Of a stretch of DNA of 22,131 nucleotides, positions 15,348 through 22,131 are shown piece by piece; positions within the stretch are counted from its first letter, which is position 1; the number at the start of each line of letters is the position of its first letter. Under the pieces are notes generated by a model that did no database searches, was not told where the DNA came from, and saw only the letters and a list, made by a program, of their open reading frames with translations. The position numbers and the translations under genes are program-made. Source of the DNA: an uncultured Clostridia bacterium (GTDB taxonomy: Bacteria; Bacillota; Clostridia; Oscillospirales; CAG-382); assembly GCA_947627335.1 (NCBI GenBank), contig CANQVQ010000016.1, positions 1 to 22,131 on the forward strand, in the 5' to 3' direction.

Positions 15348-18159
15348 GGTTCTGCTCCTCCAGAATCTCCTTCAGATATTTTCCGGTATAGCTGACCGGC
15401 GACGCGGCGACCTGCTCGGGCGTGCCGGTCGCGATCACCGTGCCGCCGCCGTCGCCGCCCTCCGGTCCCATGTCGATCAGGTAGTCGGCGGTCTTAATGA
15501 GTTCCAGGTTGTGCTCGATGACCACGACGGTGTTCCCCGCGTCCACCAGACGCTGCAGGACCGCCCGCAGTTGATCGACGTCGTAGGTGTGCAGTCCGGT
15601 GGTCGGTTCGTCGAGCACATAGAGCGTCCGCCCGGTCGATGCGCGGGAAAGCTCGGTCGCCAGCTTGACGCGCTGCGCTTCCCCGCCGGAAAGCGTCGTG
15701 GACGGCTGCCCGATCTTGATATACCCGAGCCCGACGTCCTGAAGCGTGCGGAGCTTGCGGGAGATACTGCGATAGGCGGAGAAGAACTCCACCCCCTCGT
15801 CCACCGTCATTTCCAGCACGTCGTAGATGGATTTGCCTTTGTATTTGACCTCCAGCGTTTCGCGGTTGTACCGCTTCCCCTTGCAGACGTCGCAGGTGAC
15901 GTAGACGTCCGGCAGGAAGTGCATTTCAATAAGGTTGGTGCCGTCCCCCTGGCAGGCCTCGCACCGCCCGCCCTTGACGTTGAAGGAGAACCGCCCTTCC
16001 TTGTATCCACGCGCTTTCGCCTCCGGCGTGGCGGCGAACACGGCGCGGATCTCCGCGAACATCCCAGTATAGGTCGCCGGATTGGAACGCGGCGTGCGCC
16101 CGATGGGGGACTGGTCGATCTGGATGACCTTGTCGATGTGCTCGATTCCCCGCAATTCGTCGAATTTGCCCGGGATCACCGTCGCCCGGCTCAGCTTCCG
16201 CGCCAGCGCTCGGTACAGGATCAGGTTCACCAGCGACGACTTGCCGGAGCCGGACACCCCGGTCACGCAGATGAACGTGCCGAGCGGGAAATCCACCGTG
16301 ATGTCCTTGAGGTTGTTCTCCCTCGCCCCGACGACGGTCAGCAGATGCCCGTTGCCCTTGCGGCGGGTCTGCGGGACCGCGATGAAACGCTTTCCGGTCA
16401 GATATTGCCCGGTCAGCGACTGCTCGCACGCCCCGATCCCCTCCGGCGGACCGGCGTAGAGGATCTCGCCCCCGTGCACGCCCGCCATCGGACCGACGTC
16501 GACGAGGTAATCGGCGCTTCGCATGGTCTCCTCGTCGTGTTCGACGACGATGACCGTGTTGCCGAGGTCGCGCAGGCGCTTGAGCGTGGCAATGAGCTTT
16601 TCGTTGTCCCGCTGGTGCAGCCCGATGCTGGGCTCGTCGAGGATATACAGCACCCCCATCAGCGACGAGCCGATCTGCGTCGCCAGCCGGATCCGCTGCG
16701 CCTCCCCGCCGGAAAGCGAGCCGGCTTTGCGTCCGAGCGTAAGGTACTCCAACCCGACGCTGACGAGGAAGCCCAGCCGTGCGTCGATCTCCTTGCGGAT
16801 CTCCGACGCGATGGACTCCTCCGTGCGGGATAACCGCAGCGAGCGCATGAATTCCAGCGCCTTCCCGACGGAAAGCGAGCAAAGCTCGTGGATATTCCTG
16901 TCCCCGACCGTCACCGCCAGCGCTTCCGGCCGCAGCCGCTTGCCCTTGCAGACCGGGCAGGGAATATTTTCCATGAAAGTCTCGTAATACTCGCGGATCT
17001 CCGCCGACGGGTTCTGCTCATACCGCCGCTGAATGAGCGGAATGACCCCGTCGAACTTCGGCTCCCCGGGCGTGCGCCGACGGTTCCCGTTGCCGTACAG
17101 CAGGACCTCCAGCCCCTCCGGGGTGTATTTTTCGATCGGCGTATGCACGTTGAAGCCGTACTTTTCCCCGATCAGATCGACGATCTGCCCGAAATAGCTG
17201 CCCGGCTCGATGGATTTGAACCCGTTGCAGGCGATCGCACCGCCGAACAGGGACAGACTGCGGTCCGGGATCAGCTTTTCGTCGGTCAGAACGAAATTCT
17301 CCCCCAGCCCGTTGCAGGCTTCGCACGCCCCCGCCGGGTTGTTGAACGAGAACAGACGCGGCTCCAGCTCCCCGATGGAAACGCCGTGGGTCTTGCAGGC
17401 GTAATTCTGGCTGAACAGCAGTTCCTCCGGCTGCTCCCCGACCGTCACGATCAGCACCAGCCCTTCGGACAGGCGGGCTGCGTTTTCGACGCTGTCGGTC
17501 AAACGGGACTGCAGATCCTCCCCCCGCCTGACCAGACGGTCGACGACGATCTCGATGTCGTGGCGTTGGTTCTTGTCGAGCGAGATGCGCTCGCCGAGGT
17601 CGTACAGACTGCCGTCCACGCGTGCGCGGACGTAGCCGCTCTTGCGGGCGTCCTCCAGCACCTTGTCGTGCATCCCCTTCTTGCCGCTGACGACCGGCGC
17701 CATGACCATGAAACGGGTCCCCTCCGGCAGTTCGAGGATGCGGTCGACGATCTCGTCGACGGTCTGCTGTTTGATGACCTCCCCGCAGATCGGGCAGTGC
17801 GGCACGCCTACGCGGGCGTACAGCAGCCGCAGGTAGTCGTAGATCTCCGTCACGGTCCCGACCGTCGAACGGGGGTTCTTGGAGGTGGTCTTCTGGTCGA
17901 TGGAGATCGCCGGGGAAAGCCCTTCGATCGTGTCGACGTCCGGCTTGTCGAGCTGTCCGAGGAACATACGGGCATACGAGGAGAGCGACTGCACGAACCG
18001 GCGGTGTCCCTCCGCGTAGATGGTGTCGAACGCCAGACTGGACTTCCCCGACCCGGAAAGCCCGGTAAACACCACGAGCTTGTCCCGCGGGATGGAAACG
18101 TCGACGTTTTTGAGATTGTGGACGCGAGCGCCCCGAATGATCAACTGTGCGGATGCCAT
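15337..18159 (-). CDS. uvrA: Excinuclease ABC subunit A
   Basis: The damage-sensing ATPase of nucleotide excision repair; 940 residues, normal length. Two ABC modules are complete: Walker A GLSGSGKS (33-40) with LSGGEAQ (482-488) and DEPSIGLH (508-515), then GVSGSGKS (634-641) with LSGGEAQ (823-829) and DEPTTGLH (850-857). CPVCKGKR (401-408) begins the zinc module with CxxC pairs at C733/C736 and C756/C759 further on. In the first zinc site, C279 and C282 are standard, but the first pair reads C255-K-T-H258, with His in place of the second Cys. ATG 18159 follows uvrB after 21 nt. The end overlaps the radical SAM gene by 11 nt. Confidence 0.98.
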   Translation of the reverse strand: MASAQLIIRGARVHNLKNVDVSIPRDKLVVFTGLSGSGKSSLAFDTIYAEGHRRFVQSLSSYARMFLGQLDKPDVDTIEGLSPAISIDQKTTSKNPRSTVGTVTEIYDYLRLLYARVGVPHCPICGEVIKQQTVDEIVDRILELPEGTRFMVMAPVVSGKKGMHDKVLEDARKSGYVRARVDGSLYDLGERISLDKNQRHDIEIVVDRLVRRGEDLQSRLTDSVENAARLSEGLVLIVTVGEQPEELLFSQNYACKTHGVSIGELEPRLFSFNNPAGACEACNGLGENFVLTDEKLIPDRSLSLFGGAIACNGFKSIEPGSYFGQIVDLIGEKYGFNVHTPIEKYTPEGLEVLLYGNGNRRRTPGEPKFDGVIPLIQRRYEQNPSAEIREYYETFMENIPCPVCKGKRLRPEALAVTVGDRNIHELCSLSVGKALEFMRSLRLSRTEESIASEIRKEIDARLGFLVSVGLEYLTLGRKAGSLSGGEAQRIRLATQIGSSLMGVLYILDEPSIGLHQRDNEKLIATLKRLRDLGNTVIVVEHDEETMRSADYLVDVGPMAGVHGGEILYAGPPEGIGACEQSLTGQYLTGKRFIAVPQTRRKGNGHLLTVVGARENNLKDITVDFPLGTFICVTGVSGSGKSSLVNLILYRALARKLSRATVIPGKFDELRGIEHIDKVIQIDQSPIGRTPRSNPATYTGMFAEIRAVFAATPEAKARGYKEGRFSFNVKGGRCEACQGDGTNLIEMHFLPDVYVTCDVCKGKRYNRETLEVKYKGKSIYDVLEMTVDEGVEFFSAYRSISRKLRTLQDVGLGYIKIGQPSTTLSGGEAQRVKLATELSRASTGRTLYVLDEPTTGLHTYDVDQLRAVLQRLVDAGNTVVVIEHNLELIKTADYLIDMGPEGGDGGGTVIATGTPEQVAASPVSYTGKYLKEILEEQNREE

Positions 18160-18180
18160 TTTGCCCTTGCCTTTTCCTTT

Positions 18181-20154
18181 CTATCTGCCGGACTTCCGTC
18201 CGCCGTCCCCGAGCAGTCTGCGGATCCGGTCGCGCAAAGCCGCCGCCGTTTCAAAATCCAGCTCCTTGGCGGCCCGCTTCATTTCGACCGTCAGCGTATC
18301 GATCAATTTCTGCTTCTGCGCCTTGGTCATCTTGCCGCTCTCCTGCGTTTCGTCGCGCAGCGTGACGGCGATCGGAGCGCGGATCTCCTTGACGATGGTT
18401 TTCGGGACGATGCCGTGTTCGCGGTTGTACGCGTCCTGGATCGAGCGCCGCCGACGCGTTTCGGCGATCGCGTTCTGCATGGACGCCGTGCGCTGATCGG
18501 CGTACAGGATCACCTTCCCGTTCGCGTTCCGCGCCGCCCGTCCGATGGTCTGGATCAGCGACGTTTCGTTGCGCAGGAAGCCCTCCTTGTCCGCGTCGAG
18601 GATCGCCACGAGCGAGACCTCCGGCAGGTCCAGCCCCTCCCGCAGCAGGTTGACTCCGACCAACGCGTCGAACTCCCCTTCGCGCAGTCCGCGCAGAATG
18701 TCCATGCGCTCCATCGTGTCGATGTCGTAGTGCATATACCGCGATCTGATGTTGTTCTTGAGGAAAAACTCGCTCAGATCCTCCGCCATCTTGCGGGTCA
18801 GCGTCGTCACCAGCACGCGCTCCCCGCGTTCGGCGCGGACGCGGATCTCGCCGGCGAGGTCGTCGATCTGCCCCTCGGTCGGGCGCACCTCGACCTCCGG
18901 GTCGAGCAGTCCCGTCGGGCGGATGATCTGTTCGACCACCTGCGTCGAAATGCCCTTCTCGTATTCGTTCGGCGTGGCGGAAAAGAAGATGGTCTGCCCG
19001 CGCAGGCGGTTGAATTCGTCGTACTTCAGCGGACGGTTGTCGTACGCGGACGGCAGGCGGAACCCGTAGTCCACGAGGTTCTTCTTGCGTGCGTAGTCCC
19101 CGCCGGACATTCCCCGCACCTGCGGGAGCGTCGCGTGGGATTCGTCGACCAGGAACAGGAAATCCTTCGGGAAGAAGTCGAACAGCGTATAGGGGCGGCT
19201 GCCCGGCGCACGTCCGGCGAGCACCCGCGAATAGTTCTCCACACCGCTGCAAAAGCCGATCTCCCGCAGCTGCTCGACGTCGAACAGCACCCGTTCCTTG
19301 ATGCGCTGCGCCTCGATGAAGCGTTCCTGCTTCTCGAAGAACGCGATGCGCTCGTTGAGTTCGTCGAGGATCTCTTGGATCGCCTTTTCCCGCCGTGCGT
19401 CGCTGGTGACGTAGTGGGAAGCCGGGTAGATCGGGGCATAGGTCAGCCGGGCGACCGCCTCCCCCGTGACCGTGTTGATGACGCTGATGCGGTCGATCTC
19501 GTCCCCGAAAAATTCCACCCGCAGAGCGTCCGTATCCGTGTTCGCCGGGAAAATTTCCAGCACGTCCCCCCGCACCCGGAAGCGGTCGCGCTGGAAGTCG
19601 ATGTCGCTCCGCGTGTACTGCATGGAGACCAGACGGCGAATGACCTCGTCCCGCGAGATCGCCAGACCCGGTCGGAGCGAGAGCAGCTGCCTGCGGTACT
19701 CCTCCGGGTCGCCGATGGAGTAGATGCAGGAGACGGACGCGACGACGACGACGTCCCGCCGCTCCAGCAGGGAACTGGTCGCGGAATGGCGCATCTTGTC
19801 GATCTCGTCGTTGACGGCACTGTCCTTCTCGATGTAGATGTCCTTGCCGGGCACATACGCCTCCGGCTGGTAGTAATCGTAGTAGGAAACGAAGAATTCC
19901 ACCGCATTGTGCGGGAAAAACTCCCGGAATTCCGAGCAGAGCTGGGCGGCAAGGGTCTTGTTGTGCGCCAGCACGAGCGTCGGTCGGTTGACGTTGGCGA
20001 TGATGTTCGCCATGGTGAACGTCTTGCCGGAGCCGGTCACGCCCATGAGCGTTTGGTTCCTGTCCCCACGCAGCACGCCTTCGGTCAGCCTCTCGATCGC
20101 CTGCGGCTGGTCGCCGGTCGGCTTGTACGACGAAACCAGTTCAAAATGGTCCAT
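18181..20154 (-). CDS. uvrB: Excinuclease ABC subunit B
   Basis: The helicase-like damage verifier of nucleotide excision repair, which receives DNA from UvrA and recruits UvrC. The 657 residues carry Walker A GVTGSGKT (38-45), the damage-probing beta-hairpin region YYDYYQPEAYVPGKD (about 91-105), the DESHA box, TIFFSATPNEYE, the motif V/VI region GVNLLREGLDLPEV and QTIGRAARN, and a C-terminal UVR helix pair that contacts UvrA and UvrC (the last 40 residues or so). I chose ATG 20154: GGGAGG lies 8-9 nt upstream and the N-terminus MDHFELVSSYKPTGDQPQAI is the family start. The alternative ATG at 20196 sits almost at the predicted transcription start. No LexA-type palindrome is evident upstream. 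Confidence 0.98.
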   Translation of the reverse strand: MDHFELVSSYKPTGDQPQAIERLTEGVLRGDRNQTLMGVTGSGKTFTMANIIANVNRPTLVLAHNKTLAAQLCSEFREFFPHNAVEFFVSYYDYYQPEAYVPGKDIYIEKDSAVNDEIDKMRHSATSSLLERRDVVVVASVSCIYSIGDPEEYRRQLLSLRPGLAISRDEVIRRLVSMQYTRSDIDFQRDRFRVRGDVLEIFPANTDTDALRVEFFGDEIDRISVINTVTGEAVARLTYAPIYPASHYVTSDARREKAIQEILDELNERIAFFEKQERFIEAQRIKERVLFDVEQLREIGFCSGVENYSRVLAGRAPGSRPYTLFDFFPKDFLFLVDESHATLPQVRGMSGGDYARKKNLVDYGFRLPSAYDNRPLKYDEFNRLRGQTIFFSATPNEYEKGISTQVVEQIIRPTGLLDPEVEVRPTEGQIDDLAGEIRVRAERGERVLVTTLTRKMAEDLSEFFLKNNIRSRYMHYDIDTMERMDILRGLREGEFDALVGVNLLREGLDLPEVSLVAILDADKEGFLRNETSLIQTIGRAARNANGKVILYADQRTASMQNAIAETRRRRSIQDAYNREHGIVPKTIVKEIRAPIAVTLRDETQESGKMTKAQKQKLIDTLTVEMKRAAKELDFETAAALRDRIRRLLGDGGRKSGR

Positions 20155-20204
20155 AAACGGCGCCCTCCCCGTCCGCGTTTCTCCTTTTTTGTACATATCA
20201 GTAT

Positions 20205-20233
20205 ATTATAACACATTCCAAAACAAAAAGAAA
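20205..20233 (-). promoter_or_regulatory. Probable uvrB promoter
   Basis: On the minus strand a perfect TATAAT occupies 20210-20205. At 17-nt spacing the -35 position (20233-20228) reads TTTCTT, a weak match. The start of transcription would be near 20198, which makes the in-frame ATG at 20196 an unlikely start codon. The -35 and spacer overlap the T-tract of the minus-strand terminator at 20220-20260. Confidence 0.6.
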
Positions 20234-20260
20234 GGGGTTCTCCCGATTTTTTCCCCTTTC
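20220..20260 (-). terminator. Candidate rho-independent terminator on the minus strand, just upstream of the uvrB promoter
   Basis: Read on the minus strand, GAAAGGGG (20260-20253) pairs with CCCCTTTC (20237-20230) over 8 bp around a 15-nt A-rich loop, followed by TTTTTGTTTT. It faces uvrB and would stop transcripts entering from the right. No convincing minus-strand gene lies between it and the plus-strand CAP gene, so what it terminates is unclear. The long loop lowers confidence. Confidence 0.5.
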
Positions 20261-20495
20261 CGTGTAAAAAACTTGCAGCCATGTTTTGGCAGCGTCCCGC
20301 GCCCGTCAAAAACCGGAAGTCCGGCTCTTCGACGCTTCCCTATCAATGCCCGCCGACGCGCCTTTGCAAAGGGCAACCGCCTATCTGCATTGGAACTTCA
20401 ACAAACTATATAGTCACGCTCTGAATGCCGGAGGTGACGGTGATGACGTGCCGGACACGGCGGCGTCGGCGCTTCCGCTGCCGTAAAATTGCCCC
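20261..20495. other. Intergenic region between divergent uvrB and CAP-protein units, no gene seen
   Basis: No convincing coding region, RNA gene or ribosome site is visible. A 66-codon plus-strand frame (20286-20486) begins with TTG, has no ribosome site and matches nothing I recognise. Small symmetrical elements are present: a 12-bp perfect palindrome CCTTTGCAAAGG at 20361-20372, and a 9-pair stem with one wobble around 20457-20484 near the CAP-gene promoter. Either could be an operator; neither has other support. Confidence 0.5.
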
Positions 20496-20524
20496 TTGAC
20501 AAGGGCGAAAAAAAGCGATATATT
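20496..20524 (+). promoter_or_regulatory. Sigma-A-type promoter for the CAP-domain protein gene
   Basis: A perfect TTGACA (20496-20501) and TATATT (20519-20524) are separated by 17 nt with an A-rich spacer. Transcription would start near 20531, leaving a leader of about 34 nt that contains the AAAGGAG ribosome site at 20549-20555. Confidence 0.85.
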
Positions 20525-20564
20525 GAAATTGAGAGGAACCGTTTGAGGAAAGGAGAATGTGGGT

Positions 20565-21863
20565 ATGAAAAAGAGAATGATCCTTGCGCTGGTGCTGGTG
20601 TTTGCGCTGCTGTGTTTAGCGTGTTCCAACGACGCGGACGAAGGGGCGAGCAGCTCCGAGAGCGTCCGGGACGATCAGAGCGTGTCCGTCGCGAAAACGG
20701 GTACGGAATCGAGCGCGGAAAGCTCGTCCAGAGCGGACGAAACGTCCACGGAAAGCACATCGAGCGCGGACGGAACGTCCGGCGAAACGTCCACCGTGGA
20801 AAGCACGTCGAGCGATACGTCGAGCGGCACGTCCGGCGGCACGTCCGGCACGGACAGCTCCACGTCGAGCAGCCCGAGCGAAAGCCGGGACGCGAACAGC
20901 GAAACGAGTTCGGACACGTCGAGCGATACGTCCACCGGGACGGAATCGAGCGCGACGAGTTCGGACACGTCCACGTCGAGCAAGCCCGCCGAGAGCAGCA
21001 AACCCGCTGAAAACAGCAAGCCGAGCGAAGGTAGCGAAAGCAGCGACACGTCGAGCAGTTCGGGCAACACGAACCCATCGCAGACCGGACACAAGCACAA
21101 TTACAAAACGACGGTCGTGAAACCCACCTGCACCGAGGACGGCTACACGCTCCACACCTGTTCCTGTGGCGACAGCTACACGGACAACGAGGTTCCCGCG
21201 ACGGGGCATGAACCTGATACATGGCAGATTAAAACCATAAAAGAGCCGACGGAAAATGAGAGAGGCGTATATGAGCGTCCCTGCCTGAACTGCGGAAATG
21301 CAATTCGATACGAGTGGTATTCATACAAAGAAGCTACTGATCTCATAGGAAAAAATGTGGTCATGATTCTAAACGAATACCGAGCTGATGCTGGATTACA
21401 ACCCCTTGTACTTTCAAAAAAATTGAGTGAGTATGCAATGGTTCGGGCAATCCAGATTGCGTCCAATTACAATCACAACCCTACCGACATGGACAAAGCC
21501 GCCGAAATAACACACGTTGGAGAATATGTCGAATACACCGTTGATGAAAATGGGAATTATATTCCATGCATCGGCACATGGCATCATCTTGGAAGTGAAT
21601 GTATTGATGCGTTTGCTGGAGGAAGAATTTCCGTTCAAGAAAACAATGACCCCAACATTTTATCAAAAGCCATAGTCGATCGCTATCGCAAATCCAGCGA
21701 GCATTGGAAAATCCTCATGAGTGGAAATTGCTTTATTGGAGTGGGAATTGGACCGGGAGGAAATAGTATTAACTTAGATGCGTTTGATATAGATAAAATT
21801 GGCTATTTACACCGATACCTCGACGAAAAAGGAAATCCATGCAGTGAACGTGTAAAGTATTGA
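20565..21863 (+). CDS. Secreted, probably lipid-anchored protein with Ser/Thr-rich linker, Cys modules and CAP (SCP/PR1-like) domain
   Basis: A 432-residue exported protein. Residues 1-19 form a signal sequence (KKRMILALVLVFALLCLA) ending before C20; the lipobox is imperfect (CLAC, with Cys at -3). Residues 21-174 are a disordered linker, about 37% Ser and 16% Thr, with many Asp, Glu and Gly. Residues 175-215 match the GH...Y...C...GY...C.C...PATGH module seen in gut clostridial surface proteins; 216-250 look like a degenerate second copy with C240 and C243. Residues about 262-396 form a divergent CAP domain (ILNEYRADAGLQPLVLSKKL; H304, E345 and H380 at the usual cavity positions). The function of bacterial CAP proteins is largely unknown. 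ATG 20565 has AAAGGAG 9 nt upstream. G+C drops sharply near 21210, so the gene looks mosaic. Confidence 0.85.
   Translation: MKKRMILALVLVFALLCLACSNDADEGASSSESVRDDQSVSVAKTGTESSAESSSRADETSTESTSSADGTSGETSTVESTSSDTSSGTSGGTSGTDSSTSSSPSESRDANSETSSDTSSDTSTGTESSATSSDTSTSSKPAESSKPAENSKPSEGSESSDTSSSSGNTNPSQTGHKHNYKTTVVKPTCTEDGYTLHTCSCGDSYTDNEVPATGHEPDTWQIKTIKEPTENERGVYERPCLNCGNAIRYEWYSYKEATDLIGKNVVMILNEYRADAGLQPLVLSKKLSEYAMVRAIQIASNYNHNPTDMDKAAEITHVGEYVEYTVDENGNYIPCIGTWHHLGSECIDAFAGGRISVQENNDPNILSKAIVDRYRKSSEHWKILMSGNCFIGVGIGPGGNSINLDAFDIDKIGYLHRYLDEKGNPCSERVKY
20625..21086 (+). repeat. Low-complexity Ser/Thr-coding tract in the CAP gene
   Basis: About 460 bp of imperfect short repeats built from units such as AGC, TCGAGC and GACACGTCGAGC, encoding the Ser/Thr-rich linker (residues 21-174). 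SSDTSS and SGTSG-like blocks and a threefold SKPAE/SKPSE stretch near 139-155 recur. Such tracts can expand and contract by slippage and produce long antisense open frames that are not genes. Confidence 0.8.
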
Positions 21864-21890
21864 CTTATGGATAATAACCAAATATCAATT

Positions 21891-21930
21891 AAAAGGACTT
21901 GAAAAACCTCGCAACTTCAAGTCCTTTTCT
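21891..21930 (+). terminator. Rho-independent terminator after the CAP gene
   Basis: A perfect 13-bp stem (21891-21903 with 21916-21928, AAAAGGACTTGAA and its complement) encloses a 12-nt loop, and the arm ends in TTTTCTTAT. It lies 27 nt after the TGA stop at 21861-21863. The A-run on the left arm means it could work in both directions. Confidence 0.9.
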
Positions 21931-21982
21931 TATGCCCTAAAACAAAAAAGAAATATAAAAATCCAAAGAAAGGAAATGCAAA

Positions 21983-22131
21983 ATGATGAAAATCAAAATA
22001 AGCAAACGGCTTTTTTGCGCGTTGCTGACGGTATTTTTGGTTTTGCCGACGCTGCTTGCAGGTACTCTCCTGAAAACGTCAGCGGCGGATGTCACTTACA
22101 CCGTCATAGGCGCATCAAGCGGTTCCATTGA
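21983..22131 (+). CDS. Secreted protein of unknown function, N-terminal fragment (runs off the right edge)
   Basis: Only the first 49 codons are present. The protein begins MMKIKISKRLFCALLTVFLV and has a classical signal peptide: a basic start, a hydrophobic core (about residues 10-26) and a likely cut after TSAA before DVTYTVIGASSG, so the mature protein starts near residue 36. The start is one of two adjacent ATG codons (21983 or 21986); AAAGG lies about 9 nt before the first. It follows the CAP gene's terminator by about 50 nt, so it needs its own promoter; a weak TATAAA lies near 21954. The mature part is too short to assign a family. Confidence 0.75.
   Translation, partial: MMKIKISKRLFCALLTVFLVLPTLLAGTLLKTSAADVTYTVIGASSGSI

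Noticed and set aside
16888..20211. 1107-codon plus-strand open frame opposite uvrA and uvrB
   Set aside because: It is a shadow of two well-conserved genes and has no recognisable domain.
20155..20260. LexA (SOS) operator upstream of uvrB
   Set aside because: I looked for a GAAC-N4-GTTC-type palindrome near the promoter and saw none.
20286..20486. 66-codon plus-strand open frame in the gap before the CAP gene
   Set aside because: It has a TTG start, no ribosome site and no recognisable family, and it ends just before the strong CAP promoter.
20398..21222. 274-codon minus-strand open frame rich in Cys, Arg and Ser opposite the CAP gene
   Set aside because: It is an artefact of the Ser/Thr repeat tract read on the opposite strand.
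1..22131. CRISPR array, insertion sequence, rRNA or phage genes
   Set aside because: No regularly spaced direct repeats, transposase motifs, rRNA segments or phage structural genes were seen.

Overview
The window is high in G+C for most of its length, with a dense minus-strand gene array. The likely source is a high-GC member of the class Clostridia (Oscillospiraceae-like Firmicutes). Reasons: a Gram-positive-type PolC replicase, the pyrH-frr-uppS-cdsA-dxr-rseP-ispG-polC order typical of Clostridia, the paired radical SAM/DUF2344 proteins, and a secreted CAP-domain protein with the GH...C..C...PATGH module common in gut Clostridia. No genus can be named from the sequence alone.

Layout. From right to left on the minus strand, uvrB (from 20154) and uvrA are followed by an overlapping radical SAM gene and its small DUF2344 partner. 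A 263-bp gap then holds a strong sigma-A promoter and about 190 nt of highly structured leader. After it comes the second operon: pyrH, frr, uppS, cdsA, dxr, rseP, ispG and polC. It continues without a break into a PHP-family phosphatase, an Lrp/AsnC regulator and a class I/II aminotransferase that runs off the left edge. Most junctions are overlaps of 1 to 11 nt or gaps under 40 nt, so the left two thirds is probably one long transcription unit, with possible read-through from the uvrB side because no terminator is visible before pyrH.

The genes cover nucleotide excision repair (UvrA, UvrB), UMP kinase, ribosome recycling, non-mevalonate isoprenoid synthesis (Dxr, IspG), undecaprenyl diphosphate synthesis (UppS), CDP-diacylglycerol synthesis (CdsA), a site-2-type intramembrane protease, and replicative DNA synthesis. 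Dxr, IspG and UppS act on one route to the wall lipid carrier; CdsA feeds phospholipid synthesis.

The right end is different. A plus-strand unit reads away from uvrB with a near-consensus promoter, a 432-residue secreted CAP protein and a strong terminator, followed by the start of another secreted protein. G+C falls sharply inside the CAP gene near 21210, at a boundary between two protein modules, which suggests a mosaic gene.

Most worth a second look: the four-way-junction element and adjoining perfect hairpin in the pyrH leader, the mosaic CAP gene, and an orphan minus-strand terminator overlapping the uvrB promoter.
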